Origin: Aphidius gifuensis
Taxonomy: Eukaryota > Arthropoda > Insecta > Hymenoptera > Braconidae
NCBI RefSeq assembly: GCF_014905175.1
Contig: NC_057789.1
Coordinates: 24,424,555-24,488,554 of the forward strand
Direction: 5' to 3'
DNA: 64,000 nt
In this document: one piece after another, positions 1-12,942 of the stretch
Position numbering within the stretch: position 1 is the stretch's first letter
Layout of the letters: the number at the start of each line of letters is the position of its first letter
Made by a program: the position numbers and the translations under genes
The notes under the pieces: model-generated
The model's database searches: none
The model's input: only the letters and a program-made list of their open reading frames with translations
Told to the model about the DNA's origin: nothing

Positions 1-2380
1 TCTTCATGTATAAAAAGAAAAAAAAAAAAGGAAAAAAATTTTCCCTTAATTTTCATTTTTAAAAATTGGAAAAAAAAATAAAATAAAATATTAATAATTT
101 TTATAAATAAATAATAATAATTAGTATATAATATTGATTTTATTATTGTTATTTATTAATAATTATTTTTTATATATATTTTTTAAATAAATGTACAAGT
201 TGAATTTCGAAACAGACTCACTTTAATAAGTCAATGCGCTTGCGTTTCGAATCTATGAATGGGAAGGTCTCGTTCAATGTCAGCGCAAGCTTTACCATAT
301 TTATATAGATGAAAACTTTTACTTGTGATAGCGTGGGCTTGTACGATTTTATCAAATATATATATATTTTGTTTCATCCCCGGGCTCATTCCACCCTGTT
401 TGACCTTCACCAAGGTTTTATCAATGCGCGAGCGCAACAACCCAGCCATTGCCAACAGCATCATCGTCGTCATCGATGGTCCAGAAATTTTTTAATTCAC
501 AATATTATTATTATTCATTTAATGTTTATATTTTTATTATATTTTCAAGTTTTTTATCATTTGCGATGATAAAAACTAATAATAATCAAAAGAAGAAAAA
601 TTTTTTTTTTCAAATTATTTTTAATATTATTATTATTAATAATAATAAATGTTTAATTAATAATTATTGATTCAAAATAATATGAAATTTTTATTTAAAA
701 TTTTTTTTTGTTATTTTTATAATATTTATTAAATTTATTTCCAAAATATTCATAAATTATTGAATTTTTTATTTTTAATTTAAAAAAAAAATGGATAGTT
801 TTTTAAATTAAAAATAAATAAATAAAGTCATTTATAAATAAATAAATAATTTTTTAAATTTAAAAATAAATTTATTACTTATATTAATAAATTTTCTGTT
901 TATTATTAAATTTTTTTTTTAATCTAAACAACAGGTATTATTATTATAACTCTTTATATATTAAAAATAAAAATAGATTTTACAATAATAAAAATAAAAT
1001 AATAATAATAAAATAATATAACTTGTACAGGTATTTTATGAATGGACGAGTTGATTTTGTCGGCGCATGACACGTGTTCTCTATTAAATAGTCTAAAGAA
1101 AAACCAACGAAAAAAAAAAAAAAGAGCTTAACGATCGATCTCATAATATTTTTATATTTAAACCTTTAAATCATAAATTTTCAAATGGAAATCTTCAAAA
1201 TAATGTTGCACAAATAATATGAAAAAAAAAAAAATTTAATTAAAGCTCCAAAAAATCGAAAAAAAATTAATTTAATTAGAAAATTTCGATTGAGACAATG
1301 ACCTACATTGAATGGAGTAAAAACAAATAGAAAAATTCAAAAATAAATAAATACTAGATGAATAATAATCATGTGAATTAAATATTTATAAAATAATAAT
1401 GAAAACAACAAAAACAACAACAACAACAACCATAGTAACAGTAATAAAAATAATAATATGAGAGGGTTGAAATGGGAGGAATGACGTGCGACTTGAAAAT
1501 GTTGGTACAATATTCAAGTTGGTGTGAGAGGGCGAGGCTGATTGCATGTATTTTTGTGTTTATGTTGTAGTACGTTGTATTATGGGGTGAATCGTCGTCG
1601 ACGTCGATGAACGGAGACTCAAAAGTATTTATCTATTATATATATATATATACACAAATATTCACTGACGTCGTAGCAAAACCACCCAATTTCCACCCAC
1701 TAAACTTCAGCTATCCCTGCTCCCTGATATATTTTATCGCGTGGGTAGCTTTCAAGGTCATATCAAGAGCGCAATTACGTAGTACGTTGACTATATGCTG
1801 CTGTTGCTGCTGGTGCTTTTTTTTTTTGAACTTGCGATGCTTGTTTTTACCATGGATTTATTTTGCTATGATAAAAATCAAATACAACGACGAAATAACA
1901 AGTATTTGAATAATTAATTTTTTTTTTTTAGTCGATTGGTTTATGAGATTATCTGTCCACTACTTAAAAATGTATTTATTTTAATTGAAGAAAAAAATAT
2001 AAAAAATAAAATTTTGTTAATTTAGTTTATTGTTTTTGAAAAGATTGATTTTATTTGAATAAATATATGTATTGCTTTTTAGAAAATTTTTAAAATATTT
2101 TTGTTGATTTGTTGGCTAAGTAAATTAACCTGACATAACATTTTTATATTTTTAGGGTGTTTATAAAAATCCATAGTTTTGAAAAATAGTATTCGTTGTT
2201 TTCTTTACGTTAGAAAAATAAATATATAAAGCTTGACCAAGCTACCACAATATTATATAGGAAAAAAACAACATGAAATGACATGAAGGTCAGTAGGGTC
2301 AAGCTTTCGTTGGCTTTTCCAATAAATTTATTCTACATATTTCTCTCGTTATTTTTTACTATTATCTATATTTTTTAAAA
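1..2380. other. gene-poor AT-rich region
   Basis: No convincing coding exon is seen. Most of it is A/T homopolymer and ATAA-type low-complexity DNA. Two patches of clearly higher GC stand out, about 190-480 and 1440-1870. They could be untranslated exons or promoter DNA of a gene lying outside the window, but no splice-consistent protein can be read from them. Confidence 0.5.
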
Positions 2381-2390
2381 AGCATAAAAA

Positions 2391-3175
2391 TGCATTTTTT
2401 AAAATTCTAAAATAATTTTTTTGACGTCAAAGATCCCCATTAAATTATTATTTATCAATTTCCTAATTTTAGAATTTTATATAATAATAAAAAAACATGC
2501 AACAATAAACAAAATTAAAAAATGAATGCAAAATTAAATAAAAATACAAAACATTAATTTAAATTTGAAGTAAATACAATTATTTATTCATTATTATTAT
2601 TATTATATCAAATGAGAATTAAAAAGACAATTCAAGTTGTTATTTTAGAGGCACTAAGTGATAAAAAAAATATGGAATAACGAAAGATTAGATGAATGAC
2701 ATAAAAATGCACATCAACACACGTGATGATTTGAAAATAATAAATAGAAATCAAAACTCATTGACGTACATTCAAAAAATGAGTAAATATAAAAATTATC
2801 AATAGTAAAAAATTATTAATAGTTAATAAAACATACGTTGGTCCATGTAAATGTTAACATATGCGAATTGTATTTCTTCCAACGACAATAACAACACCAT
2901 TATCTTGAAGCTCTTTCAATGAATCTTCAAACATATCACGTGTCACCAGCTAAAACAAGAAAAACCATATTAAACAAAAAAAAAATTAATTAAATTAAAT
3001 TTAAACAATATAAAATTAAATAAATAAATTAAAAAATAATAATAAACATACAATTTGCATTGATTCTTTCATTTCAGTTAATGTTTTTTGATAATTAACT
3101 GATGGTACTTTTCCTTTTGAGAAAATTTCCTGAATCAGCTTTTTCAATGCTTCATGTTAATTTGTTTCTTATATC
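2391..3175. repeat. segmental duplicate of the MCM4 3' end (copy at 7940-8700)
   Basis: From the GACGTC at 2423 to the last MCM4 exon copy the sequence aligns to 7972 onward at a constant offset of 5,549 bases with few substitutions. It carries the last MCM4 exon, the last intron, part of the penultimate exon and the 3' flank. Similarity breaks down after about 3118 and fades out by about 3175. Confidence 0.9.
2854..3175 (-). pseudogene. MCM4 3'-end pseudogene fragment
   Basis: 2854-2949 is a copy of the final MCM4 exon, with the same stop codon and reading frame. The last intron is retained, and from 3052 upward comes the end of the penultimate exon copy. That exon copy degenerates at about 3118, where extra bases disrupt the frame, and nothing further upstream resembles MCM4. 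Because the intron is kept, it arose by DNA duplication and not through a processed transcript. It is not expected to encode a product. Confidence 0.85.
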
Positions 3176-6100
3176 TATTAATAATTCATTAACCATAAAT
3201 AAATTATTTTTAAAATAAATCTTTAAATAAAGCCACATGAAAAACGATTTTTTTCTACATTTTTAGTAGTTTTTGAAAAATTCTTTTTTTGTAAAAGTTG
3301 AGAGTAGCTTTTTCAATGTCCTCCAACGCATCAATAGTTTTTCAACAATGTTACAAGTATTAAAATTTATCATTTACGCTCGTAAATTGATGTTAAAAAA
3401 AATAAAATAAATAACATTTTAAAATAATAAAAAAAACTAACGGTAAAACAGTTTTAGGCTTTGTTTAATTTCTATAGATTTGCCCTTGGTCCTTTTTAGG
3501 ATAGATACTAAAAAGGACGAAACCTTTTTGACCACTTTCAGAGAATAATAGGTAAAAAAAAAAAATATATCCTAAACCTTCAAATATATGTAAAAATCAA
3601 AATGCAAATCAACTACTACTCCATACTGATCTTTTGTAAGTCGCTTTCCTAAAAAAATTTATTATAAACTTTAAATTAAAAAAAATCATTCCTCCAAAAT
3701 CCAAGTGAACTATTCAAGTATTTATTTATATAATTTTTTCATCAAAAATAAAAATTGTTTTTCAGATTTACCGACTAATTTTAATGTTGTTAATTTAGTA
3801 ACCGTGACCTACAAATAAATAGAAAAAATATAAAGATATATATTTTCGGCAAAGTAATAAAGAAAAAAAAGGCCTTCAATATCACAATATAAAAAAAAAA
3901 ATACCAAGAAACTAACGGTAAACTGATTGTATGCAAAAAAAATAAAAGATAATAGAAACTAAAATGTTTTCTTTTTTTCAAAGTTCCGACCTTTTTGGGT
4001 TTTTTTTTTTCATCCCTTATTCGCAATCGCCTCCCCCAAAAGCTAGATTTCCCAAATTTACACTGAACTTAAAAAAACTTTCACTTCTCTCGTATATAGT
4101 GGTAAATAAATCGGTACTTCACCATAGGAATCCAAAATTTTGTTGTTTTCTATATGTGTTTCATCGGAAAAGTTGAAAAACAAGAGGGAAAAAAAAATAA
4201 AAAAAATACACACACACACGAAAATTTAAGCTGCAAAGCAACGGCCCTCAAGGGAATGAATAATCATAATATGAAAATAAGGAAAGTATTATCTACAAGA
4301 CCCCATGGTCACTAGAAAAAAAATTCATCAATTCATCTATTATCTGGTCAAACCAACTGTCTATGCATTTTATTATTCTACTAGAAAAAAAAAAAATATT
4401 TATTGATGAAAAATATTTGTTTTTTTTCTATTTACAGATTTTTCTATTTTATTTTTAAAATTTTATAAATAAATGTCGTATAATTAACTACTTTGATAGT
4501 GTTAAAATTGATTTTCAAATTTTTTTTTTGATTATTTAATTTGTCTATTTATATAAAATAACTTTGAATTCAAATTTAAATTCAAAAAAGTCAAAATAAA
4601 ATTACGAGCTTTTTTTAAATAAATACCTTAATAGTCAAAATAAAATTACAGTGTATTTTTTTTCTTTTTGGAGTACGTTGAAGATTTGAAATTTTGAAGA
4701 ATATTTTATTTTATTTTTTTGAGTTTCAATAGGGAAAATTAAAAGAGAAAATAAATTAAAATTTTGTACTCTTTTTTGCAACTGAAAACTCCAAAAAATA
4801 TTTTTAAAAAACGACTTAATTTGAGTTTTCTTTAGATTAATCGAGACGAATAATATGATAGTATATTTTCTAAAAATATTTTGGACATTGAATGACAATT
4901 TTTATGAAATAAATAATGAAAAAATTAAGACTGTATAATTTTTGAAGCCAACGTCCGATTAGCCAACAGACCTGATGAAAATTTTGGAGTAAATTTCAAA
5001 AGGTAAAAATAAAAACAACGCAATGAGAAATAGAAAAAAAAAAAATATATAAAAGCATTACGTGCTTTTTGAAAAAGCCTAAGCATTATAGATATATTTT
5101 CTCAGAAAGTCCCATCTGGAATTATCAGTCATGTTTCTTAGTTGGTTCTTCCAAACGCGGCAAACTCCTCAATTTGGGAAAAAATAACATTTTCACATTG
5201 TGAAAATCCACGGTAGGTTTGAAGACTTCTTTCTTTTTTTTTTCTTTTTTTTTTTTGCTGTATTCTCTACGGGGTCGGCCAAAACAAAACCCATGTTTTC
5301 ACTCAATAAAAAAAGTAAAGAGAAAAAAAAGATAGACAACACCTTGTGATGCCCATAACGAAAAGGAGACATTCACAAAAAAAATCGCATTAGTTCAAAA
5401 GCCGTAACGAATTGTCGATTTTAAATAAATGTTGAAAAAAAAAAATATAATACAATACTATAACGGTACTTTTATTCTTGCAGAAGATAAAAAAATAAAT
5501 AAAATAAAATTGTTAATACCATGAAGAAATGTTTTAACAAAAAATAAACAACAATTGCTTTTTATTTTTTTAAATAAATAATAATTGTTAAATAATATTC
5601 ATAAGAAAATTTTAACTATTTTTCTTGATGGTTTGTTTATTCAAACTTGCAATAAAATTGTGGAAAAAAAAGTTTATTTATTGTTAATTTATTTTTATTA
5701 ATAATTGATAAATTATTAATTTTTTTTTTTTCAATTTTTCAGGATGTCTTGTTCATTTCAAATCACTTTTTCAATAAATAATTTAAAATTATATCGAGAT
5801 TGTCTTTTTGAAAATCAAAGAAAATTTCGAAAATTAATTATTTAAAATATTATTATACTTTTAGGAATAGTTTAATTACTTTTTTTTTTTAATTTAATAT
5901 TAGTATCAATGAAAAATCATCGAGATTCAATTATTGAACCAAAAAATTTATTTCTTAATAATTAATATAGAAAATTAAAAAATAATTAATTAAAAATGCG
6001 AAAAAGAAAATTGACACTGTCAAAATATTGTGTCAAAATCAATTGCGAGGGTCACAAATAAATCCCGGGAATTTTAAATTCAACAAAAGTTCTTCGAAAT

Positions 6101-7800
6101 TTTGGAAATAAATCTTTCAATTCTCATTTTTTTTTGCAAGTTGATCAGATGAATTTTTAGTTGCTCCTTATAGCTAAAGATAATTAATAAAATTGTGAAA
6201 AAAATTTCTTATATTTTAGGGACCTTGATAAATTAATCCCGCGAAAAAATTTCACTTTTTGGCTGTCTACTTTTTGAGTAATTAAATAAAAATGTGGTGA
6301 CGCGCCAAACTGGCGCTAAATACCCTTGGGTTCAAAAATCTCTCCGGCCCAGACAATGACTGCAATATATAGTAATTTAACTTACAAGAATGTCACTGTC
6401 GTGTCTGGGACCCCTGGAAGGTATTTGTCTATAACCTTCCAAAATCTACAGTCACTTTTCTACCATGTCTTTAACGAAACACAGCCATGTTCAATTGAAA
6501 AAAAAAAAAAATTTATTTGCTTGTGTTTATTTTACAGGGAAGTTATTACCATGGTTATTGTATTCAAATATATACTAGTCATATTTTCAAAGAATTTTTT
6601 GACATGCACATTGAAACACTGACGAGATAAGAAAAATTTATGGCAGGAGGCAAATAATTTTTATACAGACGGCATCTTTAGAAAATGAAAAAAAAAAAAA
6701 AATTCTTTCAAATGAAAAAATTTTTTCTTGCAAATCAGCAGGTGATAATACTGATGGCTTACTTCAAACAGGTTTTATTCTGGTTATTTTAACAATACAG
6801 TATGTATTTAGTGGCACTGTCTTAATGGCAAATATTTTTCATGTTATATACATTTTATATTTTCAAACAAAACTAGAAACATAGAGCTAGTCTTTTATCT
6901 TTTTTTTGCAACCAAAATTTACTTTATACCATGGAGGTCTACAAAGCTCCATGGGTTTAAACTATTTTAGAAAAGTTATACTGTTATTTAGATGATCCTA
7001 TTTGAATTTTAGATAATCTTATTCAAAGATGATCATCTTGGAGCAATAATGAAATAAAATTTAATATATTTATTTGAATATTTAACACTGTACAGAATTT
7101 ATTTATAAATCATTATGAATCAATTTTTTGGATTAGCTATTTTGTGGATTGTTTAAATTGTTTTATATTTTGATAAAAAAATTATTAATTTAATCAATGG
7201 TCAAGCGAACATAGTTAAATAATTAATAAATAAATTATAATAATTTTTTTTTCAATTTGAAGTAAGAATGATTTTTAATGGCAACAAGATTATTTTAGTT
7301 TTGTTGAATGAAAATTGCTTTTTTTTTTTTTTTAATTTTTAGTTTATATGCATGGTCACGTAGACACAGCACAATAGCATTTTGAAAATTTGGTAAAACT
7401 GGTATTGGTTAGTCACTATCAGGTTTTTGACAGCGTTGGAATTTTCCCCCCTCCCTGGGTCTGGGTCTAATTGAATTTATATAATGAATTTTTCAACCAT
7501 TAATTTTCAGCTTTGTGGTGAAGGAAAATTTTCTTCGTATGATTTTTCTTTGGGCCCGTTGAGTTATTATTGTGAAATTTTTGAGTAATTTTTCGAGAAA
7601 AAGTAATTGTTGAGTTCACACTTGATCTACAAATTCGGATAAATTTATTGATAATTAAGCAAGATTGTTTTAAATAAAATTCATGTAGTAAAACACATTT
7701 CAAAACTAAAAATTATGATTTGTTTAGTACGAATTATTTTGAATTCATTGCATGCATTTTTAACATTGTAGATTTTTTTTTTAAAACTTGTAAAAAAAAA
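3176..7800. other. gene-free AT-rich interval
   Basis: About 4.6 kb of AT-rich DNA in which no exon is recognised. Poly-purine and poly-pyrimidine runs are frequent (for example 5230-5260). A more GC-balanced stretch near 6290-6450 contains an open frame of 98 codons that resembles no family I know; it could be old transposon debris. Confidence 0.5.
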
Positions 7801-7803
7801 AGT

Positions 7804-7855
7804 TGAGCCTGGCGGGGATCGAACCCACGATCGTGGCAATCCGAGCAAATGCTTT
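7804..7855 (-). repeat. tRNA-like 3' half (possible SINE relic)
   Basis: Read on the minus strand this has a T-arm-like block, GTGGGTTCGATCCCCGCC, followed by an acceptor-like GGCTCA. The expected 5' half of a tRNA (D-arm and matching acceptor strand) is not present upstream; instead there is AT-rich DNA. The T-stem pairing is imperfect. It is best described as a tRNA-derived fragment or SINE remnant, not a working tRNA gene. Confidence 0.4.
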
Positions 7856-8402
7856 TTAAAAATTTAGCCTATCAATTTTTAACTGAATAAGTAAATAAAA
7901 AATAAAAATACATAGATTTTATATTTGAAAAATAGGAAATGCATTTTTAAAAATTATAAAATAATTTTTTTGACGTCAAAGATCCCTATTATATCGTCAT
8001 TTATCAATTTCCTAATTTTAGAATTTCATATGATAATAAACAAACATGCAACAATAAACAAAATTAAAAAATGAATGCAAAATTAAATAAAAATACAAAA
8101 CATTAATTTAAATTTGAAGTAAATACAATTATTTATTCATTATTATTATTATTATATCAAATGAGAATTGAAAAGACAATTCAAGTTGTTATTTTAGAGG
8201 CACTAAGTGATAAAAAAAATATGGAATAACGTAAGATTAGATGAATGACATAAAAATGCACATCAACACACGTGATGATTTGAAAATAATAAATAGAAAT
8301 CAAAACTCATTGACGTACATTCAAAAAATGAGTAAATATAAAAATTATCAATAGTAAAAAATTATTAATAGTTAATAAAACATACGTTGGTCCATGTAAA
8401 TG

Positions 8403-11400
8403 TTAACATATGCGAATTGTATTTCTTCCAACGACAATAACAACACCATTATCTTGAAGCTCTTTCAATGAATCTTCAAACATATCACGTGTCACCAGCT
8501 AAAACAAGAAAAACCATATTAAACAAAAAAAAAATTAATTAAATTAAATTTAAACAATATAAAATTAAATAAATAAATTAAAAAATAATAATAAACATAC
8601 AATTTGCATTGATTCTTTCATTTCAGTTAATGTTTTTTGATAATTAACTGATGGTACTTTTCCTTTAGACTGAATGAGTTTTTTCAATGCTTCAGTTAAT
8701 TCATTTCTTCGTTTTCTTGCTGCTGCTGATACACCAGTTGTTAAAATACTAACATCAATTTTACCACTTAAAGGATCAATTGCTGATTGTTTCAATGCTT
8801 CTCTATGAAGTCTGTAAAAATTATTAAATTAAAAATTAAATAAACAAAAAACCCTTGTCATATAATATATTTGTATTGTTAAATTTTACCTTGAAGCTTC
8901 TTCAACATCTTGAATTTCAACAACATGACTAAATCTAACTTTAGCATGAGCTTCAGCCAAACGTATCAATGATTCTAATTGTCTTGGATAAGCTGTTATT
9001 TGTCCTCTACCACTACCAACTCTTCTCATATCAACATAATCAGCAACTAATCTTTGCTGTGCTTCTTCACTTAATGTTGGTTTAATATGTTCTTTAGCAT
9101 ATGCAATATAATCACGTAAAACACCCAAATCAACAAGATCATCTTCTGGCTCACGTTCATCTTTGTGATAAAGACTAACCAAATGTTTAGCTAATTTACG
9201 ATCAAACTGTTCACTTTGTGGATCCAACATTAAAAATATTAAATCAAAACGTGACATCAGTGTATGTGGTAGCATGACATTTTCAACGACCTATTAATAA
9301 TTAATTATTAAATATATATTTAATAATAAATATTATTTAATTATTTATAATATTATTTACCGTTTTATGTTTATTCCATTGTGATTCACATGGATTTGCT
9401 GCAGCAAGAATACTTGTTCTAGCATTCAACTGACAAATAATACCAGCTTTAGCAATACTCAATGTTTGTTGTTCCATAACTTCATGAAGTACTGAACGTG
9501 TACTGTCATTCATTTTATCAAATTCATCAATACAACATATACCATTATCAGCTAAAACTAATGCACCAGTTTGCAATACAAGTTGTCGTGTTTCTGGATC
9601 TTTTGTAACATATGCAGTTAAACCAACAGCACTTGAACCTGATAATAAATTAATACAATTAAAAATATTAAATATTATAAAAATAATAATAATTATTATC
9701 ATTAATAATATACCTTTTCCACTGCTGTATTGTGAACGTGGTACTAAATTAAATACAAATTGTAAAAGTTGTGATTTACTTGTACCAGGATCACCACAAA
9801 GTAATATATTTATTTCTGAACGATAATGAGTTCTTCCAGATGTTGTATGAGTTTTTTTAGTACCACCAAATAATTGTAATAATATACCTTTTTTAATATC
9901 TTCATTTTCATAAATACTTGGTGCAATACAATTTGCTAAACGATCATAAACATCTTCCATTTTTGATAAACGTTCTAATATTTCAAGTCTTTCTGGTGGA
10001 AAACGATGATCTTTACCTTCTTCTTGTTCATGTAGTCTAAAATAATAATAAAATTGAAATATAATCTTGCTAAATATATTATTTATTATAAAAATAGTAA
10101 TAATAATAACCTTTTTGAATCTTGTTTACGAAAATGTACAACATCAACATGTGTTTTATAAACAGCACGTACATTTGACATTCTTGGATTAAGTTGTATT
10201 GGTATTGCTCTATAAATACCAGTAATAGCAACACGATCACCAGGTGATACAGCATCAACAAGATCATTATGAGCAAAACATGATACAGTATGTGGTGTTT
10301 GTCCAGCAGCCATGTCATCTGGTGATTCTTGAAATTTAATCATTTGTTTATCTGAATAATGACTTCTATTATGTATCAATGAAAAACAATAATTATTATT
10401 GCAATGTGTACAAACAGTTGGCTCAGATATTCTTCCTCTATCAACTTCAACTAATGTTGAAAATGAACATATTATACAACGAAAAAATGCTTCTCTCATT
10501 TCAGGCATAACATTTGATGTTCTAATAACCATACCACTTATTGTTATTAATTGATCAATATCTTCAGGATTTAACATTCTCATATTTTTAGTTTTAGCAA
10601 CATTAAATGGACGTACTTGTATTTGATGTTCAAGTATTGCTGCTGGATATTTTTCAAAAAACATTTCATTTGCAGCCATGTCCATTGTTGGTATAACTTC
10701 TTGTGGATAACATATTAATTGTTGATATAATTGTTCATCAAATGCTTCTAAATGTGCACAATTAATATTTAAATATGGCTCATCAGCAGCATTAATTTCA
10801 TTTAATCTTTGTAAATATAATGGTTCATTTAAATTTAATGAACCAGGTAATTCATCATTTTCAGCTTCTGGATCAATAAAACGTTGTATAAAACGTTTAA
10901 ATTGATCTTTACATTCATTTATAACAACATTTGTACCCCAAATAACAAGTTGTGGTCCAGCTGCATCACTTTCTGATGTTCTTTGTATATTTTGTTCTTC
11001 TGGTATTGTTTCATTGACATTAACTTGACGTATTCTTTTATCTGTTCTAATATCTGGACGTTGTCTAACTGGTGTACCACGTATACCACTTCTTGGTGTA
11101 CGTATTGAACCAAGTGAACTTGGTGTACCATAATTAAGTGGTGATGATAAATCAAGTTCACTTATACCATTTGCCATTGGACTTGTTTGTAACATACGAT
11201 TTGGTGAACTGTTTTGTGATTGTGGTCCCTCTGATGATGCTACAATTGTATCTTGTGTACGTACTGTTGCCCATCTTTGTGGTGTTGCTACTGTTGATGT
11301 ACCAGGTCTATCTTGTGATCCACCTATTTAATATTTATTTTTAATTTATTTATTTTTAATTCTATTTAATTATAATACTTATATTTATTTTTTGTGACAT

Positions 11401-11554
11401 TCTAACCTTGTTTGCTTGGAGTTTTATTTGGTGTACCAACAATTTTTTGTTTTGACGATGGTGTTCTAGGTTTTCTTTTTGGAGTTCCATTTGCACCATT
11501 TTCATTATCGTCATGATTACGTGGTGTTTTCGGTGGTTTCATAGGACTCGACAT
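8403..11554 (-). CDS. MCM4: DNA replication licensing factor MCM4
   Basis: Subunit of the nuclear MCM2-7 replicative helicase. Seven exons, in gene order: 11554-11407, 11323-10111, 10036-9714, 9638-9361, 9290-8890, 8811-8601, 8498-8403. They sum to 889 residues, close to the size of animal MCM4. Visible landmarks: a basic Ser/Pro/Thr-rich N-terminal tail; a four-cysteine zinc finger (CIIC...CTHC); the MCM Walker A motif GDPGTSKSQLL, with the following SGKGSSAVGLTAY segment assembled across an intron; Walker B CIDEFDKM; and the arginine-finger segment LMSRFDLIF. The start MSSPMKPPKTPR was chosen because it begins the first exon in frame and gives the expected length. The last exon and its flank are duplicated at 2854-2949. 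Confidence 0.97.
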
Positions 11555-12039
11555 TTTTCACTGTTTTAACAAACTTTTATTATTAATTTTTAGTTTACTG
11601 TTGATGATGCTTCTCAACAACTTGTCAAGCTACTTTTCGCGCCTATTTTTTCGTATGGTTAGGTTGTATACAGGATTGTATTTTTTTTTAAGTTGGGAAC
11701 AGTGCCAAAAAAAAAAAAATATTTGGGAACAGTGGCGCGTTTTGTGTGAGGTGGTCGTTTACAAAAAATAATATGTCATATATACATAGATTGTGTATAT
11801 ATATTTTGGAGCAACCGAAAAAAAAATAAACAACGTCATATGTCATAAAAATACGTCAACATTGGTCAATATATTATTTTTTTAAGATAACAGAGAAATA
11901 AAATAATTTGTTTATCATTGACTAATTTTTTATCAGTGATAGTTTCTTGTTATAATAAACAAAATAAATATTCAGGTACATGTAGGATTTGGAGTAAATA
12001 AATTGATACAGTTAATTAACACGTTTTAAATAAATTGAT
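11555..12039. other. MCM4-H1 intergenic region
   Basis: About 485 bases between the MCM4 start and the histone H1 3' stem-loop, so it should contain the MCM4 promoter. From about 11,793 it matches 34,800 onward: the 3' flank of H1 is duplicated along with the H1 gene. Confidence 0.6.
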
Positions 12040-12055
12040 GGCCCTGAAAAGGGCC
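12040..12055 (-). terminator. histone 3' stem-loop (H1 copy 1)
   Basis: Minus-strand GGCCCTTTTCAGGGCC, a perfect 6-bp stem with a TTTC loop. This is the metazoan histone mRNA 3' processing signal. It lies 43 bases past the H1 stop. Confidence 0.95.
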
Positions 12056-12098
12056 GATTTTTTTTTTAGTATTTATCCATTTTGTATGATGAATAAAT

Positions 12099-12812
12099 TT
12101 ATTTTTTTGCTGCAACTTTTTTTGGTGCTGCTGCTGCTTTAGCTGTTTTTTTTGGAGCAATAGCCTTTTTTGGTTTTGGTGATTTAGGCTTGGCAGTTGG
12201 TGCTTTAGTTGCTTTTTTAGCTTTTGGACTTTTTGATGCCTTTGGCTTGACAACTTTTGCAACAGCTGTTGTTGTTTTCTTTTCAGCAACTGGTTTTTTT
12301 GCTGCAACAGCTTTTTTTGGTGCTGTAACTTTCTTGGCAATAGCTTTTGCTGTTTCAGCTTTTTTAGCTGCTGCTGGTTTTTTAACAGCTTTAACTTTTT
12401 TTGGTGATGTTGGTTTTTTAACAATTTTTGGCTTTGATTCAGTCTTTGCTGCTTTTTTCAATGCAGCAAGTTTGAATGATCCAGATGCACCTTTACCTTT
12501 AGTTTGAATGAGATCACCAGATGTTACAGCAGACTTGAGATATTTCTTGATGAACAATGCATGTTTCTCAGTGTCAAGTTTATAATTAGCAGCCATGTAT
12601 TTTTTAATAGCTTGAAGTGATGATCCATTACGTTCAGCAAGATCCTTGACTGCAGCCTTGACCATATCAGCAGTACTTGGATGAGCCTTGAGTGCCTTTG
12701 GTGCCTTTGATGCCTTGGCTTTTGATACTTTTGGAGCAGCTGCCTTCTTTGCTGCTACAGCTTTTGCTGGAGCAACAATCTCTGGAGTTGGTGTTACAGA
12801 TGTGTCAGCCAT
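12099..12812 (-). CDS. histone H1 (copy 1)
   Basis: Linker histone of 237 residues. The start MADTSV at 12812 is preferred over an upstream in-frame start because it matches the second H1 copy in length. Layout: an Ala/Pro/Lys N-terminal tail; a winged-helix globular domain (about residues 40-115, beginning HPSTADMVKAAVKDL and including SLQAIKKYMAANY); and a Lys/Ala/Pro-rich tail of about 120 residues. Intronless. From the globular domain onward it is almost identical to the copy at 35105-35818, whereas the first 40 residues differ at many sites. Its upstream DNA has no obvious TATA box. Confidence 0.97.
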   Translation of the reverse strand: MADTSVTPTPEIVAPAKAVAAKKAAAPKVSKAKASKAPKALKAHPSTADMVKAAVKDLAERNGSSLQAIKKYMAANYKLDTEKHALFIKKYLKSAVTSGDLIQTKGKGASGSFKLAALKKAAKTESKPKIVKKPTSPKKVKAVKKPAAAKKAETAKAIAKKVTAPKKAVAAKKPVAEKKTTTAVAKVVKPKASKSPKAKKATKAPTAKPKSPKPKKAIAPKKTAKAAAAPKKVAAKK

Positions 12813-12927
12813 TATGATGTTTTTTTTTTTGTTGTTATTACACAAAGATTTAAACAAAGTTTAGTTTTGTTGTATATTATTTGATACGTTTTGACGCAAC
12901 TGACTTTTTTTTTAGTTTTGACAAACA

Positions 12928-12942
12928 GCGCGGACCGTGCAG
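12928..12942 (-). promoter_or_regulatory. conserved H1 upstream element
   Basis: GCGCGGACCGTGCAG (plus-strand reading), 116 bases upstream of the H1 start. The identical 15-mer lies 101 bases upstream of the other H1 copy (35919-35933), although the surrounding promoter DNA has diverged. A role in H1 transcription is inferred from this conservation only. Confidence 0.5.

Noticed and set aside
6326..6622. 98-codon frame in the MCM4-proximal desert
   Set aside because: Contains a poly-A-derived Lys run and no recognisable motif; more likely transposon debris or chance.
7804..7855. Functional tRNA gene
   Set aside because: The 5' acceptor and D-arm are missing and the T-stem is imperfect.
12190..12507. 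Open frame of 105 codons antisense to H1 (and its twin at 35196-35513)
   Set aside because: It is the mirror of the low-complexity Lys/Ala codons of the H1 tail; the H1 frame explains the region fully.
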